In this document: piece after piece, positions 50,401-62,247 of the stretch
Numbering within the stretch: the first letter of the stretch is position 1
Layout: every line of letters begins with the position of its first letter
Assembly (NCBI GenBank): GCA_014529385.2
Contig: CM043953.1
Location: 107,762,549-107,826,548, forward strand
DNA length: 64,000 nucleotides
From: Adiantum capillus-veneris
Taxonomy: Eukaryota > Streptophyta > Polypodiopsida > Polypodiales > Pteridaceae
Direction of reading: 5' to 3'
The notes under the pieces: model-generated
What the model saw: the letters and a program-made list of their open reading frames with translations, nothing else
Databases searched by the model: none
Told to the model about the DNA's origin: nothing
Translations under genes and position numbers: made by a program

Positions 50401-52810
50401 CACACACAGTGTACTTTTCATGAACAACTACCTCATTTAGCATCTCATCCTGAAATGGGAGGGGAAAGTGATCTCTTTTTGTTGCCTCATTGAGTGGACG
50501 GTAATCCACACACACCCTCCACTTGCCGTTCTTCTTGGGAGTGACAAAAACGGGGGAGACCCACTCTGAATTCTCCACTGGATAAATGAAACTTGCTGCT
50601 AGAAGCTTTCTTACCTCCTTGAGTAAAGCCTGCTCCTTGATGACTCCTAGACTTCGTAGCTTCTGAGCCTTAGGTGTGGCCTCTGGCTTCAACTCAATTT
50701 TGTGTTGAACAACATCTACTCCACGCACATTGGTGTAGTCCTTAGCAAAAAGCCTAGGAAATTTCCTTAGCACACATTTGAACTCCTCTCTTTTGTCCTT
50801 TGTAAGTGTTGTAGACAACATACCTTCTAACATTTCTTCATCTTGCACATTTTGGTTCTCTTGAGTACCTACCTCTTCCAAACCTCGAGAAGAGGTTTCC
50901 TGGTTGTTTGACTTAAACCTTACCCCCATGACTTCGATGGAAGACTCCTCTTCAGTAATGCTACCGCTACTTTCTCCTTCTGAAGTGCTATCGGTCCAGC
51001 CTTCCTCCGTCTCACTTTGAGATGATTCTTCATGGAGCTCCTCTTGGCATTGCTCCTTCATGTCAAAGACAACATTCTTATGATTTTCATTCCTGCAAAT
51101 TAGCTTTCCACTCTCCCAATCCTGCAAAGCTCGCATTTTCATTAGCCATGGTCTCCCTAGGATAAATGGATAACCATTTCCTTTCGTAGACATAACATAA
51201 AAATCCACTGCCTTCTTAATGCCAAAGGCCTCTACAAAAACATTTTTACAAATGCCTACACACCTAGCTTTGCTATTGTTTGCCATCTTGACTTTAATTT
51301 CAGGTGTCTCATGGATGTGCATGCCTAGTCTTTGCATGAGCCCCTCTGTCATGATGCAAATTTGTGCACCCCCATCCACTAGACCTTTCCTAACCAATCT
51401 CCCTTTTATGTAACAATCTAGCACAGGTGTAATGTTCTCATTCATTTCAGCTTGTACAATTTTTACAACAGGCACACTCTCTTTTAACTTTCTCCTAGTG
51501 CTAACTGCCCTTGTCAAATCCCTCCTAACTTGTGGACATAATGCAAGAAATTGAGGCCATGAGATATCAGGACCCTTACCTCTCATGTCTTCCAACACGT
51601 TGTATGGAGCCATACCATGTCCAAGAGGGAAGTCTTGGAGATTGATACGACGTCGAGTCCTCTTAGCTTCCTTGGTCTCCTTTGCCTTCTTGCCTCGTCC
51701 ATGGTCACTCTGTGATGTGACACCTTCTTTCTCTTTACCTTTTCCTCGGCCACGCTTAATGCCATTTGCTTCCATGTCAACCTCATTTGAGTTTGTCACC
51801 TCTACCACATGCACATTTGGATCTGGCAAAGGTGGAAATTCTTCTACCCCTTGTGGAGGTGGTCTTGGTCCATTTGGTCTTTGTAGAATCCTTGGTTGTT
51901 GACCGTTTCCTTCACCTGCATTCATCACTAGGTAATTCAAGTTAGGTCTCCCTGGCTCCCCACGAGGCCAAGGAAAATTATACATCCGATGTCCAGACTC
52001 TCCGCAATTCCAACATTGCAAGACTCTCCTAGGTCGTGGATCTCGCTCTTCAGACTTCTTTGCTTGTCCCTTTGGACCTACAGCTTGTGCAAGGTGAATT
52101 GACAGGCTGCTTAAAGATTCATTTAACTTCTCAATCACTTCCGCCGTTACCTCAGGAAGCTCCCTAGATGTTGATGCTTGTGACTTACCTTTGGGTCTCA
52201 GACCTTCTATTGGAACCTCTCCCCTTAAGCACTTGAGTTTTCTATATTTCTCAGCAGCCCTAGTTTCAGCTGCATCAAAGGTAGCAGGTGCACCCGCCTC
52301 AACTTTTACCTTAAGGTCAGGAAAGAGTCCGGCTATAAACCTCTCCTTCTTTAGGAACTTTGCACCATCACCAGGGTTAGCAACATTTCTCACCCATACA
52401 GCCCAAAGACGTAGAAACTCTTGCTTGTACAAGTAGTAGTCATCTAAGTCTTTTTGCTTATGAGAAACAATGTCTTGCCATAGTTTTTGAGTGTTTTGGG
52501 GATCAAAGAAGTATTTCTTGAAACGATTCTAAACTTCTGTGTAATTCCCCTTAACTTCCTCAGGCAACGAGTCAAACCAAGTGCTAGCATCTTTCCTAAG
52601 GACCATTTCAAACATTTCTACACGTTCTTGATCAGTTACTATCCTCTTGATATGGCAAGACATCTTGAAATTCGCTAAAAATAATTCTGCGTCCTCTTTA
52701 GGCTCTCCAAAGAAAAGAGGATATCCAGACATTTGGCGTTGGCTCTCCATTGAATTGATTTCAAAGTGACGCACGTTTTTGTTTTTGCTTTCTTTAAAAG
52801 ATTTACACAA
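47483..52810 (-). pseudogene. Tat-type gypsy Gag-Pol, one frame with three nonsense codons
   Basis: A single frame of 1776 codons, broken only by TAG 52529-52531, TGA 49316-49318 and TAA 49001-49003. Order: gag with CWNCGESGHRMYNF (last Cys lost); protease LVDGGAQICIM (family DSG) and FILGRPWL; RT with [26 protein letters not shown] and FINDF where the catalytic pair is normally DD; RNase H 1; plant-type RNase H 2 (STSNNEAEYDTLLHGL); integrase with HEETCGGHF...CRSCHNCQ zinc site and DDE positions in WGIDAMGP, VSDNGPGF and NGLVEKAN. The integrase looks intact; RT has Asp-to-Asn in its active site. Each nonsense codon can come from Gln or Arg by one C-to-T change. Confidence 0.88.
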
Positions 52811-53342
52811 TAATATTTTCTAAATTGCAATCTATTTCTACAACAAAATAAAAATATTCACATCAAATGACCTATGATAATCAATAAGAGGTAGGATGAC
52901 AGGGTTTGGTGACGCAAGAATTTCTCCTACTCTTTGGGCACCAAACATGAACACCATACGTTGTTGAAAGTGGATTTTTCTACTAATTGCAATGTTTACT
53001 CTAATGTGTGGAGTGAAATGAAAGGGGAAAACCTCTATTCCTGGGCCATTATCCATTGTCTATGCATGACCTAATGCTTAAAACAAAACAAAAATATAAA
53101 CGTCCAAACTAAGGTCGTATCTAATGAGAGGCAAAATAAAAGGATTTACTGAAGCGTTTATCTCGGCCAACCTAAGAGGATCTAAAATTCTACGAATTAC
53201 ACGTTGAAATTGCAACTTAGTACTAACAATTATGTGTACCTTTTGCCTTGCAATGGGAATGAAAGGATCATACAAATTCTCATGATTCATGCAAACTACT
53301 TGACTATGCTAAAGACTGATCCTACACAAAAATACACAAGCC

Positions 53343-53623
53343 CTCCTCAGTGGGGGCACCAAAATTGAGGCAGTCCGGGGCGGGCAACAAGAAGAGCAAC
53401 CTCTAGACACCCTTCAAGGCTCCCGTGCTGCTCAATGGGGCTGAGGCACAACACAACACAAACCAAAACAGCAAACCCACAGCCAAAACCCAACTACACA
53501 AGGGGCACCACCTAGTTTAAGAGCGAACTAGGACGCAAAAGAGGAGAATCATAGAGCAACCCACAAACAAGCAAGGAATTTACACTAACCCTAACACCAA
53601 TGGAACACTCTCACACACTAAAA

Positions 53624-53699
<76 letters not shown>

Positions 53700-54765
53700 T
53701 GTACAACTTAGCTTGAACTTTATATTTTGCACAAGAAGGAACTTAGAGCTTGCGGAATCAAGTGACAAGATTTGGTTATAGCATCACTAGCACATTGTCT
53801 TAGGGTTATGGGAGCCCTCTCACCATCCACCCTTTTACAATGGTAGCCAAACAATAGCCAATGAATCACAATTAACAAAACAACAACCTTCAATGAAACA
53901 AGTCACCTTATGAAGCTGAATGAGTTTGCCAAGCCAAATTGGAGGAGAAGCGTGAGCCTTTGGAAATGAATTGCACCCAAAACTACCAATTCATTGATGT
54001 TGGGGTAGATACAACAATGGTAGGAAGAATATCTTCTACTCACACTCACTCAAACTAGCTCAAGCTTTTCTATGTACCAAAGTGATGGTGTATAGAGAGC
54101 TTACTCTCTCTTTACAACCAAGATATAACTGGCGTGTGCTATGCTCAATCTAGTGTGCAATGGTATAGTGATGTCTTTTACAAGGAGGAATGGGTTCTAT
54201 TTATAGGTTTTTAGAAGCCTTGATTAGGATTAAGCCTAATCAATTTTATTAGGAAAGATCAAGGATTATGAATTTTTATGAATTTCAAATAAGAGTGGGG
54301 TCTCTCTTATCTCTTGAGTCACATGGATGTGGGCTCAAGTAAGAGAATTATTGATGTGGTGAAAGGAGAGAAGCTTCCATGGGAGTGAGTGAATTTGGTA
54401 TACTTGTGCGGTTGCCTACTCCATATGTTGATAGTGTGGGTGCATTTTTACAAGATAAGTTAGTTGTTAGTGGTAATAATCACTAGAATTGTTAGTGATA
54501 CATTTACAATGGGTAGAATGAGTTGATTTGATGAAGGAAGAGGGGTGAATTAAAAGAGAATCATTGAGATGGTGAAGCTTTGAAGAAGCTTGAACTCACC
54601 CTTGTGTAGATTGTGGAAAAAATGACCGTTGGTCTTCTTCTTCTTCTTCGCTTCTTTACGCCGCCGCCACGGTTGACCACCACGATGAAAAAGAGGATTT
54701 GTTGATGAAACATCCTCAATTTGCAGAATTTAGCATGGTTAAGATGCTGAATTTTAGATATTTCT
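53343..54765 (-). repeat. Primer-binding site and remaining 5' LTR of the Tat-type element
   Basis: PBS complement at 53343-53361, LTR from 53366 (tgaggcagtccgggg). It carries a (GA)n tract at about 53628-53695 and is near-identical to 44911-46320 apart from a 19-bp difference near 54445. Then 54766 onward matches 47031-47098, skipping about 710 bp of the other LTR. Confidence 0.8.
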
Positions 54766-55862
54766 TCTGAACAAACATTGGAAGATACAATGGTCAAAAG
54801 TTTGATGGCTTGAGGTCACATGCTCTTTGTAAGAGCATCTGCAGGGTTATCATTTGTGTCAGCTTTGGCTAACTCAATGCGTTTGCTAGCCAAAATATCT
54901 TGTATCACATGATACTTGACCTCGATGCATTTTGACTTTGAATGAAACATCGACTTCTTTGCTAACACAATCGCACTCTGACTGTCACAATGTAACAACG
55001 CAGTCTGGTATATACCAAGGTCTCCCACTAGATGAGATAACCATACACCTTCCTTGCTAACACTAGAAACTGAAACATACTCCACCTCAATGGTGGAAGA
55101 TGAAGTGCAATTTTGGAGACATGATCTTCAAGAGACTGCCACTCTAGCAAACAAGAAAATGTAGCCAAAGGTGGATCTCCTAGTGTCCACACAATCCGCA
55201 TAATCCGAATCAGTGTATCCAACTACGGATGCATCACTGGTCCTAAAGCATAAACACTTGCTAGCTGAAACCTGGATGTATTTTGAGATATGTTTCACTG
55301 CTTCTCGATGCTTTCTACTCGGATTTTCCATATACCTGCTGACCACTCCCACTGCAAATGCAATATCTGGTCGCGTGCTAACCATGGCGAACATGAGACT
55401 GCCAACTACTGAAGAATATGGTAACTTTTCCATCTTTGCATTTTCAACAATCATTCTTGCTAAGTTTTACATATGTATCCATTGGGTACTCAATGATTTC
55501 TCCCCTTGCATGTCAAAAGGTTGCAAGACCTATACTCTTCTTGTGATAGTTCAAATATTCCATGCTTACGATCTCTCTTGATACGCACAAGAAAATGATG
55601 TGCATCACCCAAATCCTTCATGGCAAATTGTTTGCTTAAGGCATCCTTGAGAAGTGCAATCTCATCTTTGGACTTCCCGACTATGAGCATATCATCCATG
55701 TACAAGATCAAAATGATGAGGAAACCATCGTTCAACCTCCTTGTGTACAAGCAGTGATCCTCTTGGCTCCTTACATAACCTTGGGATTGGATGTACTTAT
55801 CAAACTTGATGTACCATTTCCTTGAACCTTGCGTTAGACCATACAAAGATTTATTTAGTCTA
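54766..55862 (-). pseudogene. Copia fragment: RT second half to RNase H end
   Basis: Blocks on the minus strand: LYGLTQGSRKWYIKFD, LYMDDMLIVG (intact catalytic Asp pair), FAMKDLGDAHHFL, a stop and frameshift near 55490, VGSLMFAMVSTRPDIAFAVG, YTDSDYADCVDTRRST, LHCDSQSAIVLAKK, and the terminal ADALTKSM with its stop at 54816. It is a different copia lineage from 38904-43286. Truncated at 55862, where sequence starting tgttaggcc begins. Confidence 0.8.
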
Positions 55863-56088
55863 TTGTTAGGCCTAGGGTAAGATCGAGAAGCAGACCAAGG
55901 GTCAGGATGGACATACGGTCAAGGGGGTCCTATTATTAGGAGGTAGGGCCTATATAGGGTGTGGTCGGGTGAGAAGTTGCATGCTCCAGTCCCCGTAGTC
56001 TTACACTGTTCCAGAGTTCAAGGGACAGGGAAGCTATCGAGGAGGAGAAAAGTAGCCTTGCATGGCTATGCATGTTCTCTCTCCCCCC

Positions 56089-56167
<79 letters not shown>

Positions 56168-56360
56168 AAAGCTATGCACTGCAGAACACATGAGAAGACA
56201 CCCCTACTTACAAGGGATGCATGTTGGCATGGAGTCGATAGCGAAGGCCGCAAGAAGTAGCCCTTGTACACAAAAAGGCCACACAATGACCTGCACAGAA
56301 CGAGCTTGTAGAGGTGTCAAAAGGGATTTCCCGAACCTGCTATGCAATTTGTGATTTTGC
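55863..56360. other. LTR-like fragment with (CT)n tract
   Basis: Begins tgttaggcctagggtaag directly after the copia fragment and holds a pure CT run at about 56091-56164. No coding capacity beyond the microsatellite. LTR identity is inferred from the TG start and position only. Confidence 0.35.
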
Positions 56361-58573
56361 ATGAAGCTACACTGAGGCCTATAATGCCACGTTTGAGAAG
56401 ATTTATTCCTCCTTCTGTCATTTCTACCATCGCCAGGGGCATAGTAACTTTGTTTTTACATTTTGGTTATAGTGGGCACCCTAAGGGTGTCCTAAGGCCA
56501 CCATATGGTGTCGTAAGGCCACCATAGGGGCCTTTCCCACAACAAGGGTAAGCCATGAAGGGTGTGCAAGGCATGCAAGGTCCGCCGCCTTGCCCAAGCT
56601 GGGCCACCTTGCTGTGGGCCGAGACAAAGCATGTAAAGTGCAAAAATAGTGAAGAGCGGCCAATTTGTAACAAGAAAAGAGCTTGGGCAAGGCTAGCTCG
56701 ACATGATTCAAAATTGACAAAGTTCATGAATCCAAAATTGCAAGCAAATATGCAAGTGTCAAAGATCAAGGGAAGGAAACTTGCATTGGCTATGTATGGC
56801 ATACAAGGCATGCGCACAAAAGGCAACGACATTTGACACAAAATTTGTCGTTTTTTTCTTCATTCAATTAGTAGGATGGCAAGGCTAGTCGGCAGGAGCA
56901 CTTAATGAGGTATGTAGTTGTTTTCTTATTAAGAATGTGCTTATCCATTATAGTATGTCATGTGTACTGCCATATCAGTTTTTTTACATGATTGTGCAAT
57001 TTAAGTATAAGCAAGGACTAAAGATTGGTGCGAAGACAACGGTTAAGCAAGGCTTGACTTTGCACCAGTTTTTGTCATAGAAGCATGGCTTCTCCCCATG
57101 AAACACTTTGTCCATTGTACCTTGAATCAGTATGATCTTCAAGTACAATCAAAGTCTGTGGCATGTTTATGGTATAATACCTACCCACAGTCTGGAGTAT
57201 GCTATGAGCATATCGATTTGGGGAATCTTTACCTCTATATGGCATGATCATTCAATGGGTACTGCTTTTATATCTAAGACAAGTTTTAGGCAAAGGTGCT
57301 CGGCATGGCCGACCACTTGTTACAGCGTGAGAAGCCAACAGGGGTTTCTCTATGTTGCATATTAAATTTGAAATTTTTCTAGGGCATGGCTCTTAGGAAA
57401 ACTTTTTTAACATATCCGTCAATTAAGACAAATCTCTATACTTTTTTTCCTAGGGCATGGCTCTTAGGAAACTTTTTTAACATATCCATCGATTAAGACA
57501 AATCTCTATAGTAATCAAGCCATGTAGGTATAAAGTACAAAACTTGAAAGTAATTTTCCATTTTTCAATACGTTGTACAATTTGACAAGGTCGACTATGA
57601 GTAAACGCTCGACAAGGTCGACTTTGTTTTGCTATGACATTGTAAATTGGCAAGATTATGGGTTAGCTATGAGCAATGGTAGCATCCAAAGTGGGGCTAA
57701 TGGGATGTATCATGCAAAGACAAGACCTTCCACATTTGGATTATGCAATGAGCATACAACTTGGGGGGGGACTTGGCAAGTGTCTATCGGTTAGACAATT
57801 TTCTTCTTTTTCTACATTTAACTTTTAAGTTAGCAAGGATTGCCTATTTTACAAAGGAAAGTGCTTTGACAACATTGATGAGAAACAAGGCTTTTAATCC
57901 GTGCCAAAGATCTTGTCGTTGAATTTGAATCAATGGCATTGGCACACATTTGTGGGCATTTCGCAAAGTGAGGATATAAGCTCACAATTTACTTATGACA
58001 ATGGAAAATTGTGATGTATCCATGTCTGCTTGTGCAAGGCACTTTTGGTATCGGCTCAATCTATAGGGGCTATTATTATCGCCAAGGGTTTACACCTGTG
58101 CATGGGCGGCATGCTAGTGAGGTAGACATAATTCATTGTTGTTTACACTTTCGCAATAATACTAGCTACTTTGTCAAGGAGGAGGTAAGTTATTGATGTC
58201 TTAAATTTTTTTAAAAATATTTATTCATAGTCAAAGTGCCATACATACGTACTATTTTGTCTATAGCAATGAGAGTGTCTATACGAACACAGTTTTGGGG
58301 TAAGACCTAGCTCGTAATTACTAAATCACTTACTAAGTGTTGATGGTCAATTCTTGGAACCTTTACACTTGCACTTCCAAGGAAAGAAGTCAACAAGCTA
58401 CCGAGGGTTAGTGGACAAGTTCAACTTCTAAAGTTGACTTCAATCACTATTAGACACAATAGACTATGTTGGTCATTGTTGTCTGCTAGGTTGAGCAATT
58501 TTCATGCAAAGTCTAACCAAGTGGTTTGACATTGCATAAGCTAACTAAGGGGTTTGGATTGCAAAGGCAACAC
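56361..58573. other. Non-coding region
   Basis: No ORF I can support. Contains the tandem duplication listed separately and a small palindromic patch near 56480-56530 (ggccaccata repeated). Confidence 0.4.
57379..57510. repeat. 71-bp tandem duplication
   Basis: Copies at 57379-57440 and 57450-57510: ctagggcatggctcttagga ... cttttttaacatatcc ... attaagacaaatctctata. Confidence 0.85.
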
Positions 58574-58578
58574 CCAGG

Positions 58579-58767
58579 TGAAGGGGAGCGGGGAGCACCA
58601 CAGACGGAGAGTGAGAGAGAGAGAGAAGGAGACACACACGATGTGGGTGGGGAGACTCCAAAGAGTGAGCAGCCCCCTATACACTTATGCTATGTATAAG
58701 GTATACAAGTCAGTGGGCGCCCAGACTCTGGGCGACCGGGCAAGGCACAGGCGCCTATACCCCAACA
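58579..58767 (-). repeat. 3' LTR of the young copia element
   Basis: tgaaggggagcggggagcac ... ccccaaca, 189 bp. Confidence 0.92.
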
Positions 58768-58846
58768 ACCTCCCACTTAAAGGCGACTGTGCCTTTAAGC
58801 AAGGGAACCTAGTCTAAAGACTACAAAAGGTGAGAGAAAACCGCTC

Positions 58847-59698
58847 TCAACCGATACCCACTGACTGGCTGTGATCGTGTGCATCCGACTGTCCTGCTCC
58901 CGTGTAAGTCCATACACCACGAGACGTACCGCACACGTACTGCAAGTATGTACGCAATACCTGCATATCTCCCTCGTGCACTATGCCATCATCAGTCAAC
59001 AAACGACTGACAACCCCAACTGCAAATGCTCCCACTGCAGCTGCGATATTCGGTCTCAAGATCAACATCTCATACATGAGACCACCGAATGCCGATGCAA
59101 TGCTAGCGGGCCCTGCTAGCTCTACGGAGCATGCATCAACATATATATCCCTGGCAATAGGCATCTCTAACTGACAAGGCGTGTCAGCCACATGCATCTC
59201 CTGACTGTCCGCAAAAGATGCATCAACCTGTCGTGCAACCTCAGAGCAAACCAGCTGCTCTAGGTGTCTGCTGGAAGACATATCCTGCACAACTATATCC
59301 CCATGCTCACTGTCGAGCATAGAAAGGAATGAATGCATAATCGCTGACATCTCAGCCTCCTCTGCAATCATCCACTGCAAACATGACCACTCAATCTGCT
59401 GTGACTCACTAGAGCTCTCATGCTCTAATTCCATATGCATAGACTCTTGCACAATGTCCTCCTGTCGTGACTCACTAGAGCAAGACCGCTCTACCTGTCT
59501 ATCCTGCATAGAAGTATCTCACACAAATGACTCTCTGCTTTGCTCAGTCACTAGCAAAGCATGCATGTCTGACTCTGTCACCTCTCTGTGTGACTGCTCA
59601 AGTTGTGCCCCAACTGTGTGCACAACGAGCTCAGTACTCTGCACTCCATGCAAAGCATCCTGCAACCCACAAGCAAAAGAGACTCGCCTGCTCTCTCG
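58847..59698 (-). pseudogene. Acidic linker plus copia RT/RNase H connection remnant
   Basis: Same frame as the gag-protease ORF, with TAG at 59699-59701 and TGA at 59519-59521. The linker is rich in Glu, Ser, Gln, His and Met (MELEHESSSESQQIEWSC) and matches no domain I know. It leads into GGLMYEMLILRPNIAAAVG, the copia block that normally follows the RT, and stops at 58847 before RNase H. The core RT and integrase are replaced, not merely truncated. Confidence 0.6.
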
Positions 59699-60736
59699 CT
59701 ATCTGCATGGCTGTAACAAGATTGAGACTCGACCATCTCGCACCAGTACTACGTGCATTGGGTACCATGTGCCAACTCTAGCACCTATCGCAATCACCAG
59801 CGAACCCAAATGCAACACAAAAGATCGCTCAAGCAGCGATACCCGACATCCACTATACCGTAACTGTCTGACTGAGATCAAATCCCGTCTCAAATCTGGC
59901 ACACAATGCACATGACGCAGGGTAAATCTCATACCACTGGGCAAGGACAAACATACGTCTCCTGCACCCTCAATGTCATACACAACACCATCAGCCATGT
60001 GCACACAACCAAGTCTCCCACTAGAAAACGTGCTAAACCACTCAGGATGCGACGTGACATGGAAAGTAGCATCTGAATCTAGTAACCAATGTGAAGACAA
60101 TGTGCAATCCGCTATGCAATCCGTAGACATAAGGTCGTCTGAAGACAAGCTAGATGTAAATGTGACATCGTCGTCACAAGCATACTCAGTAACCACCGTA
60201 CTGATCTCACTAGCATCTGTCATGCCCAAATCTGCATCACGCATCTGTCGCCTCCGTTGTCTCAAACGCCTAAAACATCGACGCCTAATGTGCCCTCTAT
60301 GTCCACAATGCCAACATGTCAAGTCTCTATGCCGTCGAAACTTGCGTGTGGGACCAATCTCTCCCATGGACATAGAAGTGGGACTAGACTCCCCTGTAGA
60401 CATGGATGTCGCGTACATATCATGTAAACTCTGCCATAAAGCATGAGTTGTAGTCTCCCTCGAGACCTGCCAGTAAAAAAACTCAACCAGATGCAAACAA
60501 ATCGTAGACATGGCTAACTCATCAAGATCCTGCCAATCATCATCACGCATAGAATTGGGCTTCGCCGATAAACCATGCAAGGGTTTATCCTGCCCCAAAT
60601 CCGCCAATGCAACAAGCATATGTTCCTTCCAAGCAACAAAATCTGCACCATCAAACTGTGTCAGACCATAACGTTGGAAGTCAAATGAAAAATCAGCCAT
60701 AATGCTCGCAAAAGAGCAATCAACAATGAGTAGCAA
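59699..60736 (-). CDS. Gag and protease-like region of the young copia element
   Basis: The probable start is Met at 60700 (MADFSFDFQRYGLTQFDG); the ORF is open from 60736. The gag N-terminal part (FVAWKEHMLVALADLG, WQDLDELAMSTICLHL, ALWQSLHDMY) is followed almost at once by a knuckle CWHCGHRGHIRRRC, so the middle of the copia gag is deleted relative to 42055-42900. The protease has LLDSDATFHVTSHPEWFST, where the DSG active site reads DSD, and a C-terminal VPDLRRDLISVRQL. It ends with TAG at 59699-59701. Gag could still assemble; the protease is probably dead. Confidence 0.75.
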   Translation of the reverse strand: MLLIVDCSFASIMADFSFDFQRYGLTQFDGADFVAWKEHMLVALADLGQDKPLHGLSAKPNSMRDDDWQDLDELAMSTICLHLVEFFYWQVSRETTTHALWQSLHDMYATSMSTGESSPTSMSMGEIGPTRKFRRHRDLTCWHCGHRGHIRRRCFRRLRQRRRQMRDADLGMTDASEISTVVTEYACDDDVTFTSSLSSDDLMSTDCIADCTLSSHWLLDSDATFHVTSHPEWFSTFSSGRLGCVHMADGVVYDIEGAGDVCLSLPSGMRFTLRHVHCVPDLRRDLISVRQLRYSGCRVSLLERSFVLHLGSLVIAIGARVGTWYPMHVVLVRDGRVSILLQPCR

Positions 60737-62053
60737 ATGTCAACCAAATCAGCCCTAAACTGGCTCGAATCGCATCAAAAAAAGTCTGCAAATATGGCTC
60801 AAAACCTGATGGAAAGTTGCACCAATAACCGCGCAAAACCTTGCACAAAATCACAAGTCAATATGACTCAATCGCGCATAAATATCTGACAAAATTTTGG
60901 CAGAGTCTCCTTTGTAACTGGAGCAAAATCTCAACAGTAAACCTCAAAGAGACAATAATATATGCCACAATGGCCAATCCGAGAATAAACTCGATCGGAA
61001 TCACCTCACAAAGTCATACATATGAGCATACCCGCTCTTGCCGGAGTACCACTCAACGGCACCTCAAATGACATACATGTGAGTGATGATTGCTGCCAAA
61101 ATACCTTTCAATCGATGACCAAATGTCTGCCAAATAACTATAGCAACATTTCGCAAAACCTTGCAAGATCTGTCGCTATGCGCAATACGAAATACGGCAC
61201 ACAAGGGCATACACAAGTGACTCCAAACTCCAACCAAATGATGACTGAAAATCACCTGTCAAAGTGGGAGTAAACTCAACCACTAAACTGTCAAAGAGCA
61301 ACCTACGGATACGTAGAAGCTATGGCTAGAACCTGGATAAAATCCAACAGAGCTTCTTCTATAAATTGAGCCAAATCTCAAATAATCTCAGCCATAAACA
61401 AATACACAAATCCATATATGGCATACATAAACCGCCAAGACCATGGCAACATAGCTCACTCTCGCATGAGTGGCTCTCTGGACAAATGCATATCCAAAAA
61501 CCTGTGTACAGCTATGAATTTGCTGGTTGCTGCTGTAATTCAAAGCATAATTTCAGCAAATAGACATCACCATCGCATCCGGAGCGTGCCAAAACCCTGA
61601 CCTAGACTCCTGGATCATGTAGATCTGACTCTGTATGACGAAGCTACGCAAAAAACTGCGTTTTAGAGCCCAAAAATGGCAAAAACGAGCTGCACACAGT
61701 TTTGAACCTGCTCCTGCTCCACTCTGCGTGATGCAATGTCCTCTCAATGCAAGCTCCAACACAAGAGCTCTGCCACAACAGCATCCAAGCACTCAAATGT
61801 CAAGCTCTCCTCCGCCGAGCACTTCTCTAACGAGCTCCACTGAGCTCAAAAGCTCCTCTCACCAAGGAAGCCGCAACCGCCTCCTCGACCAAGCTTGACC
61901 ACACCAAGCTCCTAAGCTCCAAAGACAATGCTCCTCAAGCTAAAATCGCTCTCCGTGAAACTCCACGATCGAACTCCATCGTCGAGAGAGAGCGAGCTAT
62001 CGCCTCGAAGCTCTCAAATCCGTCGTGCTCTCCACCATAGCTCTGATACCAAT
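60737..62053 (-). other. Long leader and primer-binding site of the young copia element
   Basis: About 1.3 kb between PBS and gag without a supported ORF, unusually long for a copia leader, ending in the iMet PBS. Much of it is rich in ctc and caa. Confidence 0.6.
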
Positions 62054-62242
62054 TGAAGGGGATCGGGGAGCACCACAGACAGAGAGTGAGAGAGAGAGAG
62101 AAGGAGACACACAGGATGTGGGTGGGGAGACTCCAAAGAGTGAGCAGCCCCCTATACACTTATGCTATGTATAAGGTATACAAGTCAGTGGGCGCCCAGA
62201 CTCTGGGCGACCGGGCAAGGCACAGGCGCCTATACCCCAACA
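62054..62242 (-). repeat. 5' LTR of the young copia element
   Basis: tgaaggggatcggggagcac ... ccccaaca, 189 bp. Confidence 0.92.
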
Positions 62243-62247
62243 CCAGG

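Larger units (their letters stand above)
58579..62242 (-). mobile_element. Young non-autonomous copia element (gag-protease only)
   Basis: LTRs of 189 bp at 58579-58767 and 62054-62242 differ at three positions. Target duplication ccagg at 58574-58578 and 62243-62247. PBS (complement of gctctgatacca, about 62040-62051) abuts the 5' LTR; the polypurine tract (complement of acctcccactt) starts at 58769. PPT and LTR ends match the style of the 38904 copia element, so that lineage is a plausible parent. The interior keeps gag, a protease-like region, an acidic linker and a remnant of the RT/RNase H connection; integrase and the RT core are missing. Confidence 0.92.

Noticed and set aside
56467..56841. 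Overlapping ORFs of 79-124 codons on both strands
   Set aside because: No domain, no splice support, and both strands equally open.
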